Source: Caldilineaceae bacterium
GTDB lineage: Bacteria; Chloroflexota; Anaerolineae; Caldilineales; Caldilineaceae
Reading direction: 5' to 3'
NCBI GenBank assembly: GCA_019637645.1
Contig: JAHBVH010000004.1
Location: 1 to 64,000 of the forward strand
DNA: 64,000 nucleotides
Shown here: one piece after another, positions 58,499 to 64,000 of the stretch
Position numbering within the stretch: position 1 is the first letter of the stretch
Layout of the letters: every line of letters starts with the position of its first letter
The notes under the pieces: model-generated
What the model was told of the DNA's origin: nothing
The model's database searches: none
What the model saw: the letters and a program-made list of their open reading frames with translations, nothing else
Made by a program: the position numbers and the translations under genes

Positions 58499-61138
58499 TT
58501 ACGGTGTAGCCCCCGTATAATTGAAGGTAGCGCTGGCTTGGACGCTGAAATCATTGGTCGCCACGATGACAATGATCGGCCCAGCCGGAATGACATCGCC
58601 ATTGGGCCAGGTGCTAGGAATCGCCAAGCTGCCACTATATTCCCCAGCCGCATTGGTCGGTAGAATCACATAGTGCTCGGGATCAGCACTCGGATCGACT
58701 GCACCATCAAAGGCACCTAGATAAACATAGAGCGAGCTATTGGCGGGGAAGCCACTACCACTCACCGTAACTTGGGCCCCTGGTCCACCGCTGGTCGGGG
58801 ACAAATTAGCATTGGCTACTGGCGTCGCCGTTGGGGAAGGTGTGGGCGATACGGCAGGCGTTTCCGTTGGCACAGCGGTCATAGTAGCTGTGGCAGTTGG
58901 GGCTGGCGTTGCAGGTGCATCGGTGGTTGCCGTGGGGGTCGGTGGCACCGTTGTTGCCGTAGCTGTGGGAGTTGTCGTCGCAGTCGGCGCGGCAGCCGTA
59001 TAACTAAAGAACGCACTGGCTTGCAGGGTAAAGTCAGCCGTCGCGACGACAACGACAATGCGCCCCGTATCAATGGACGAACCATCAGGCCAAGTGGCTG
59101 GGAGGGTAAAGGTGACGCTATAGTTACCATTCCCATCAGTTTGGGTCGTTGCATAGGATTGAGGGGGAGCCGTTTCGGCAGCGGCGCTGACCAGTGCGCC
59201 CAAATGGACATTGACCGTGGTATTCGCCGGGAAGCCACCCCCCTGCACCGTGAGCGCGGTACTCGGACCACCCGTGGCGGGGCTTAACGCGGCCACAGGC
59301 ACAGCCGTTGCGGTCGGTGGAACCGTCGCAGTGGCGGTGGGTGGCACGGTTGTCGCGGTCCCGGTCGCGGTTGGCGTTGCGGGCGCGACGGTCGCGGTGG
59401 GTAACGGCGTTATCGTTGCGGTTGGAACCGGCGTTGCTGTGGAGGTCGGCGGGATATTGGTCGGTGTCGCAGTAGCGCGGATCCGTCGCCAATCAAATTC
59501 CACGCGCGCGCCGCCAGACCGTTCAAAGTATTCGACTCGGATCTGATAGTCGTCATTGTCCAACCACTGGTCTACGGTATATTCAATGTCAGAAACTCCC
59601 TCATGCCACTCGTCGAGAATCAGTTCACCGTCGAGGTAGACCCGAATTCCATCGTCGGCGCGTGCCGTGAAGCGGTAGAGCCCACGATCAAAGTCTACCC
59701 GCCGCGTCCAGCGCGCCGAGAAGTTATCGCGCGGCAGCCGCGAATCTGGTGAACCAGAGCCCCAGTTGAAATCGATCTCACCATCATTGCGCACCAAGGT
59801 TGGATCGCCCGAAAGGTTGCGGTTTGACCAATATTCGCCCCGCCAATCCGGGTAGCTCGGGGCGCTATCAATCCGCTCCCACCAGAAGCGAATCGTCGCC
59901 GTTTGGTTGCGCTCGTAATACTCGACACGGATCGAGTGAGTGCCACCCCCCAGGCGGCGATCAGCCGAATAGGTCACGGCAGAAGAGTCATGCCATTGGT
60001 CGATGATCAAATCGCCATCTACCCAGACGCGCACGCCGTCGTCACTGGTGGCATAGAAGCGATAGTTTCCCTCGGAAAAGGAAAGGGCGCGTGTCCAGCG
60101 CACCGAAAAGCCATCATTGGGAAGCCCAGAGCCCGGCGATCCTTGGCCCCAGTTGAAATCAATGCCAGCGTCGTTGCGGATAAAAGCCGGTGGATAGAGC
60201 AGGGCATCGTTAGCATAGTATTCGCCTCGCCATTCTGTGATGGCAGGTGTGGTCGTTGAACCGACCGTCGGTGTCGGTGTCGGCGCAACAGTGGGAGTCG
60301 CGATAATGGGCGCAGCGCCCGTATAATCGGTAAAGCGGCCTGATAGCCACCCTTCTGCTCCATTCGCCAGCCGGACATAGAGCCAATCACCTGCGGCATT
60401 CCGACCGAGCACCGTAAAGCCCGTGCCTGCCGTCAGTGCCCGAATAACGGTATAGGAAACGGCTGGCCCTGTCCGCATATTCAAGCCAGCGCTGGTGACT
60501 ATCCCAAAGTCCGCTGGTCGGGGCGTCGGTGTTTGGGCGGGCGGCGCGGTAGCAGTCGGGGTTGCCGTGGGAGATGTCACCGCAGGCGTGGGGGGCGTGG
60601 CAGTCGTTGCCGCGGCTGTGGGGGTCGCGGCCACGGTGGGCGACAACGGTGTCGGCATGGTGGTGGCAATCGCCAATAAGAACGGGGCCGACGCGCTAGC
60701 ACCGGTTGTATTCGATGTGACCACAACCGTGATAACAGGTTCATCACTTTCGTCGAGATCTAATGGCAACAGAAACGATGTCGTAAAACGCCCCTGGTCG
60801 TCGGCGGCGTCGGTAAAGATAGTCGTCGTCAAAGGTTCGCCAGCCCGAATCGAGACGACATTCAAAGTCACCACGTCATTCGGTTGCCAACCAGCGCTGG
60901 AAAGAAAAACAGTGGTGCCGGGCCGTGCACTAGGCGGGGCAAGAGCCACCACGGGCACGGAGGAGGGCGGTAGCGTTGGCACCGGTGTTGCTTCTTCTGC
61001 CGTAATCGGAATACAACCACTCAACAAGAATAAGAGCAGAGGCAAGAGTACGCCATAGCCTACCCGCGAGTGCGCTAGACGCCATAGGGTTGGGGGCCAC
61101 AAGGACGACGATGGGGACGATGGATGGTGCATCTTCAT
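58499..61138 (-). CDS. Large lipoprotein with SH3b and two PA14 domains
   Basis: The 879-aa protein begins with a lipoprotein signal (lipobox LLSGC, Cys about residue 42). It continues with an Ig-like unit, a Pro/Thr-rich linker, a bacterial SH3 domain (SAGLNMRTGPAVSYTVIRALTAGTGFTVLGRN...GWLSGRFTDY), and two PA14-type domains (WRGEYYANDALLYPPAFIRNDAGIDFNWG... and WRGEYWSNRNLSGDPTLVRNDGEIDFNWG...). Two more Ig/IPT-like units (LSPATGGPSTALTV, LSPTSGGPGAQVTV) follow between Thr/Pro/Ala linkers. PA14 and SH3b suggest binding of carbohydrates or cell-wall peptides on the outer surface. AAGGA nine bases before the ATG supports the start. No enzyme domain is visible. It stands alone. Confidence 0.85.
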   Translation of the reverse strand: MKMHHPSSPSSSLWPPTLWRLAHSRVGYGVLLPLLLFLLSGCIPITAEEATPVPTLPPSSVPVVALAPPSARPGTTVFLSSAGWQPNDVVTLNVVSIRAGEPLTTTIFTDAADDQGRFTTSFLLPLDLDESDEPVITVVVTSNTTGASASAPFLLAIATTMPTPLSPTVAATPTAAATTATPPTPAVTSPTATPTATAPPAQTPTPRPADFGIVTSAGLNMRTGPAVSYTVIRALTAGTGFTVLGRNAAGDWLYVRLANGAEGWLSGRFTDYTGAAPIIATPTVAPTPTPTVGSTTTPAITEWRGEYYANDALLYPPAFIRNDAGIDFNWGQGSPGSGLPNDGFSVRWTRALSFSEGNYRFYATSDDGVRVWVDGDLIIDQWHDSSAVTYSADRRLGGGTHSIRVEYYERNQTATIRFWWERIDSAPSYPDWRGEYWSNRNLSGDPTLVRNDGEIDFNWGSGSPDSRLPRDNFSARWTRRVDFDRGLYRFTARADDGIRVYLDGELILDEWHEGVSDIEYTVDQWLDNDDYQIRVEYFERSGGARVEFDWRRIRATATPTNIPPTSTATPVPTATITPLPTATVAPATPTATGTATTVPPTATATVPPTATAVPVAALSPATGGPSTALTVQGGGFPANTTVNVHLGALVSAAAETAPPQSYATTQTDGNGNYSVTFTLPATWPDGSSIDTGRIVVVVATADFTLQASAFFSYTAAAPTATTTPTATATTVPPTPTATTDAPATPAPTATATMTAVPTETPAVSPTPSPTATPVANANLSPTSGGPGAQVTVSGSGFPANSSLYVYLGAFDGAVDPSADPEHYVILPTNAAGEYSGSLAIPSTWPNGDVIPAGPIIVIVATNDFSVQASATFNYTGATP

Positions 61139-61643
61139 AAGTAACGATCCTTTATAAAAAGAAAGTACGCTTTCCTGAATGGGGCAATCAGCGCCGTTAT
61201 GGCAGGGATATCTTGTTACGTTGGCACAAAGCAGGCTATTACGCCTGTGAAAAGGTATACGCGCGATCTACATTTTTGTATAACCGCGTCAAGTTGTACC
61301 CCATTCGTTCCTCAAGCATACGCTTTCAATTGCGCAAGCTGTCATCACGGTTCGACAATAGACAGTTCGACGACAGTCAATCTAGAAGCACAGATGTGCC
61401 TACTTTTTATTGGACGGTTGCGCTTACGCGGATGTTCCAAATCTGCCGAGCAGGTTTTCGATTGCCCAGGGCAAGTATGCAGGTTGAGTTGCCAATCTGG
61501 AGCACTTCGATTATAACAGATAGGAGTTACGCAGTTGGGCCAGATCTGACAGGTTTGGCAAACCGGTAAGGTCTCTAGTCACGCTGTTCAAGTGCGTAAC
61601 TTCTATTGATGTGATGGAAGCATGAAAGTGAAGGAGTCGTTTT
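61139..61643. other. Intergenic region upstream of PhyH gene
   Basis: 505 bp between divergent genes. It carries the second MITE-like element and a short CAGGC-TATTAC-GCCTG hairpin near 61230. Open frames here have no ribosome binding sites and no family features. Confidence 0.5.
61521..61605. mobile_element. MITE-like element 2 with diverged palindrome (copy G)
   Basis: The 85-bp element has the same ends as element 1 (TAGGAGTTACGCA and TGCGTAACTTCTA) and an inner, diverged inverted repeat (AGATCTGACAGGTTT versus AAACCGGTAAGGTCT). Confidence 0.75.
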
Positions 61644-62342
61644 ATGTACCCAACCACAGCGCCTGCCCTGCTCAGCGCCGATCAAGTTGCGCAATATCAC
61701 CGCGACGGTTTTGTCATCATATCGGATTTGATCGATCCAGCCGCGGCCATTACCTGGAAAGAAACTTTGGTTGCGCGGCTAACGGAAGAAGGCAAGATCA
61801 ATGAACCATCGGGCGTGCGCGTTTGGATGGCGGATCGCGCCGATCCGGTGACGGCCAGCCATCTGCAAAGCCCACGCGTGATTGCCATCCTCCGGCAGTT
61901 GATCGGGCCAGAGATTGAATTTTTAAGCTACAAAGTCGTCTTCAAAAATGGGCAGACGACGTTTAACTCCCCCTGGCATCAAGATTGGTGGTATTGGCGC
62001 GGTAGCAACAAACTATCCCTTTGGATTGCGTTGGATGATGCCACACCCGAAAATGGCTGCCTACGCTTGGTGCCGGGTAGCCAGAAAAAGGTATACGAAG
62101 AACAACACATTGACGATGGTAAGGGCTTTGGCAACCGCTTGGCCGACGAAGAGATGGCGAATCTACCCGTGATCACGGCCCCGGTGCCACGGGGCGGTGC
62201 CGTCTTCTTCCATGATCTCACCTTGCACGCCTCTTGCCCTAATGTCAATGGGCAAGATCGTTGGTCCGTCATTCCCACCTATCGCGATGCAACCCAGCCA
62301 GATAGTTCGACGGTATGGAAACAATCCTTACGGCTGGCATAG
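61644..62342 (+). CDS. Phytanoyl-CoA dioxygenase-family protein (PhyH)
   Basis: The 232-aa protein has the HxD pair in WHQDWWYW, LSLWIALDDATPENGCLRLVPGSQK, and the distal His in FFHDLTLHASCPN followed by RWSVIPTYRD, where an Arg can bind 2-oxoglutarate. These are the marks of Fe(II)/2-oxoglutarate hydroxylases of the PhyH family. The substrate is unknown; small polar metabolites are as likely as lipids. AAGGAG seven bases before the ATG fixes the start. It is followed by a GNAT protein 67 bp downstream. Confidence 0.88.
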   Translation: MYPTTAPALLSADQVAQYHRDGFVIISDLIDPAAAITWKETLVARLTEEGKINEPSGVRVWMADRADPVTASHLQSPRVIAILRQLIGPEIEFLSYKVVFKNGQTTFNSPWHQDWWYWRGSNKLSLWIALDDATPENGCLRLVPGSQKKVYEEQHIDDGKGFGNRLADEEMANLPVITAPVPRGGAVFFHDLTLHASCPNVNGQDRWSVIPTYRDATQPDSSTVWKQSLRLA

Positions 62343-62409
62343 CACATTTATCCATCTTACATTCAGTACCCTGGCGTGTCAATCAGCCTAGTGGAAATTG
62401 AAGGCGGTC

Positions 62410-63420
62410 ATGTATCAAAAACTAGACGTGGTAACCTTAAGAAGTGGGGAACAGGTAGAAGTCGGTGTGGTCCAAGGGCCGGACTCCGCCTGGGCAGAAC
62501 GGCTGGTGAAATTGCTCTGGCACAAAGGCGACCCGTGGAATTGGCAAAATGCACAGGTGCTGGAACGCGATCTGGGATTGGATGTCTTTTTCTATATCCT
62601 GCACCGCGCCGGGCAACCGCTCGCCAATATCATGACCATTGAACGGGCCGGGGTTGGGCTTTTTGGCCATGTTTGGACCGAGCCAGCGGATCGCCAAAAG
62701 GGAGCTAGTTCGCTTCTCATGGCCGCCCAAATGGAACATTTCGAGGAACGTGGGGGACAAGCGCTTTTCTTAGGCACCGGCTACGATTCCGTTGCCTATC
62801 GGATGTACGCCCGCTTTGGCTTTACCAGTGTCGAGGCCCAAAGTGGCTATATGGCCTATTACCGCGCTGGGCAGGTTGCCTTTGAACAAGCTTATTTTGG
62901 CCTGCCAACGGCGGCCACCGATGTGGTCATTCAACCGCTCCACTGGGTTCATTGGCCCGCGGCGGCGGCTCTCTTTTTGGGCGATTTTCCGGGTGTGATA
63001 CGCAATGTCCATGCCCAGATCTTTGGCCGTCAATCCCCCGAAGGCGGCCTCTTGCCGCTCCTCCTTGAAGGAGAAGTGCGGCAACGCCAAGGCAAAGCGC
63101 CCGTGACACTCGTCCTCCAAAACCAGGTAAGCAGCGCCGTGGTTGGGCTAGCCTCCTTGCAGGAACATCCCCTTTGGCCGGATCTGAGCCTGCTCGACCT
63201 ATACTATCATCCAGCGTATACGGCCCATCTCCCCGCCATGCTCGATGCCTTGCCCCTGGCCGAAGCAACAGGCATTGTGGCCTATGCCGACGCCGCACAA
63301 CCGGCCAAGCAGCAGTTGTTACAGGAAGCAGGCTTTCAGGTGATCACAACGCTCCCGGCTTGGGTGGCTGCCGATCCCAGCCACAGCCGATTGGTCGATG
63401 TCATCGTCTATCGACGCTAG
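62410..63420 (+). CDS. GNAT-family protein with duplicated acetyltransferase-like lobes
   Basis: The 336-aa protein has an N-terminal GNAT lobe (TEPADRQKGASSLLMAAQMEHFEERGGQALFLGTGYDSVAYRMYARFGF) with a recognisable acetyl-CoA loop. The C-terminal lobe (residues 180-336: VIQPLHWVHWPAAAALF, LLDLYYHPAY, KQQLLQEAGFQVITTLPAWV) resembles a degenerate GNAT half. The substrate is unknown. ATG 62410 has AAGG a few bases upstream; a TTG at 62398 is an alternative. The neighbour PhyH and the isomerase downstream give no clear pathway. Confidence 0.75.
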   Translation: MYQKLDVVTLRSGEQVEVGVVQGPDSAWAERLVKLLWHKGDPWNWQNAQVLERDLGLDVFFYILHRAGQPLANIMTIERAGVGLFGHVWTEPADRQKGASSLLMAAQMEHFEERGGQALFLGTGYDSVAYRMYARFGFTSVEAQSGYMAYYRAGQVAFEQAYFGLPTAATDVVIQPLHWVHWPAAAALFLGDFPGVIRNVHAQIFGRQSPEGGLLPLLLEGEVRQRQGKAPVTLVLQNQVSSAVVGLASLQEHPLWPDLSLLDLYYHPAYTAHLPAMLDALPLAEATGIVAYADAAQPAKQQLLQEAGFQVITTLPAWVAADPSHSRLVDVIVYRR

Positions 63421-63423
63421 CAG

Positions 63424-63562
63424 GGCCGTGCCGAGGACGGGCCAGAGCTGTCCGTGCAGCGTGACAATGACTGGCCCGTCCCCGGCACGGCTGTTAAGCT
63501 TGATGTAAAAGGCGTCCGCGCAGCGTGACAATGGCTGGCCCGTCCCCGGCACGGCTGTTAGG
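63424..63562. repeat. GC-rich inverted and direct repeat cluster
   Basis: GCCGTGCC and GACGGGCCAG near 63424-63444 are the inverted form of CTGGCCCGTCC and GGCACGGC. A unit of about 47 bp containing GCAGCGTGACAATG, CTGGCCCGTCC and CCGGCACGGC then occurs twice in direct orientation (about 63456-63502 and 63516-63562). It lies between convergent genes and can form alternative hairpins. Confidence 0.75.
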
Positions 63563-63577
63563 CTTGGCGCTCATGCG

Positions 63578-64000
63578 CTACGCCAGCAGGTTGTGTAAAA
63601 AGGCGACGGAATGACGGGCAACGGCATCACTATCTTGGGGATCGGGTGGTAGTTCGACCAACAAATAGTCATCATAACCAATTTCACGCAGCGCGGCCAA
63701 GGAGATGGGGAAATCCACGGCACCAGCCCCTAACAACCGTTCATTGCGATTGGCCGGATTCCAATCTTTGACATGCGTGAGAAGAGCACGCCCTTTGGCC
63801 GCCCGAATTTCAGCAGCGGGGTCCATCCCGCCCCCCGTAGAATTACCGACATCCAGATAGATCCCCAACGTAGTAGCAGCACCACAATCTTCGATCATCC
63901 GTAACAAATCCGCCGAATTCCACAAAAAAGGCTTACCCACGGCCTCTAGCGCCAGGGAAACCCCCACCCGTTGCGCGGGACCCAAGGCTTGGAGGACCCC
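63578..64000 (-). CDS. Sugar phosphate isomerase/epimerase, TIM barrel (5' end beyond window)
   Basis: The minus-strand frame is open from the window edge to the stop at 63578 (140 codons). It shows LALEAVGKPFLWNSADLLRMIE, LGIYLDVGNSTGGGMDP and LLTHVKDWNPANRNERLLGAGAVDFPISLAALREIGYDDYLLVELP, typical of the xylose-isomerase-like/AP endonuclease 2 family, with Glu, Asp and His metal ligands in those segments. The start lies outside the window. It likely isomerises or epimerises a sugar or sugar acid. Confidence 0.85.
   Translation of the reverse strand, partial: GVLQALGPAQRVGVSLALEAVGKPFLWNSADLLRMIEDCGAATTLGIYLDVGNSTGGGMDPAAEIRAAKGRALLTHVKDWNPANRNERLLGAGAVDFPISLAALREIGYDDYLLVELPPDPQDSDAVARHSVAFLHNLLA

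Noticed and set aside
58740..61058. Long plus-strand open frames rich in Val/Gly/Ala opposite the lipoprotein gene
   Set aside because: They are the complement of Thr/Pro/Ala linkers; low complexity, no ribosome binding sites, no family features.

Overview
The window looks like a chromosomal segment of a free-living heterotrophic bacterium, most likely a Chloroflexota member of the Anaerolineae/Caldilineae type. This is inferred from gene content only: an RNase J plus FtsK pair, tandem membrane-anchored class III cyclases, a one-polypeptide double ProW permease, and a corrinoid-activation operon. No rRNA, tRNA, CRISPR array or intact transposase was recognised. GC is moderately high except for a low-GC, apparently non-coding stretch of about 1.7 kb near 30.0-31.7 kb.

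Layout. 0-10.7 kb: a truncated MFS exporter, two closely related D-aminoacylase-like amidohydrolases in opposite orientation, an M81 (MlrC-type) metallopeptidase, and between them a phospholipid/fatty-acid run (CdsA-like, PlsC-like, SDR, long-chain acyl-CoA ligase). 11.2-12.5 kb: an orphan RepB-type archaeo-eukaryotic primase (AEP) behind a strong promoter overlapped by a perfect CGAAC-N4-GTTCG operator. 12.6-18.4 kb: a betaine/proline-type ABC transporter (ATPase plus fused double permease) and two tandem adenylate cyclases. 18.5-27.9 kb: amino-acid and sugar metabolism (MocR regulator, PhzF, aminotransferases, small transporter, cupin, GNAT, glycogen-debranching-like hydrolase, methyltransferase). 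27.9-30.0 kb: a membrane-bound XRE/TPR regulator. 31.7-36.1 kb: RNase J and FtsK. 36-45 kb: MFS, Rpn-type nuclease, ECF sigma/anti-sigma/bactofilin-like operon, a degenerate UvrD-like protein, a class V aminotransferase. 45.2-49.8 kb: a receiver protein with an orphan DHp-like segment, an acyl-CoA ligase and a two-component pair. 49.8-55.1 kb (minus strand): a five-gene operon built around a RACo/RamA-like ASKHA ferredoxin protein and a homocysteine S-methyltransferase. 55-64 kb: nicotinate phosphoribosyltransferase, UspA, CBS protein, a large PA14/SH3 lipoprotein, PhyH dioxygenase, a GNAT protein, and a truncated TIM-barrel isomerase.

Intergenic DNA is rich in dispersed elements. The main one is a palindrome family (core CCTGACAGGTTT/AAACCTGTCAGG) at nine loci, two of which sit inside about 81-85 bp MITE-like elements with ends TAGGAGTTACGCA/TGCGTAACTTCTA. 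Others are a 32-bp perfect palindrome preceded by 23-bp tandem units, 7- and 14-bp tandem repeats, and CGCGGAT hairpins.

The observations most worth following are the apparently SOS-controlled orphan primase, the amidohydrolase subfamily with replaced metal ligands, the cyclase pair in which only the second copy lost the catalytic Asn, the receiver-DHp protein without a kinase ATPase domain, the basic C-terminal tails shared by two proteins of the corrinoid operon, and a possible H-type pseudoknot upstream of the class V aminotransferase. Start sites were chosen by Shine-Dalgarno spacing where one is visible; all functions are inferred from motifs.
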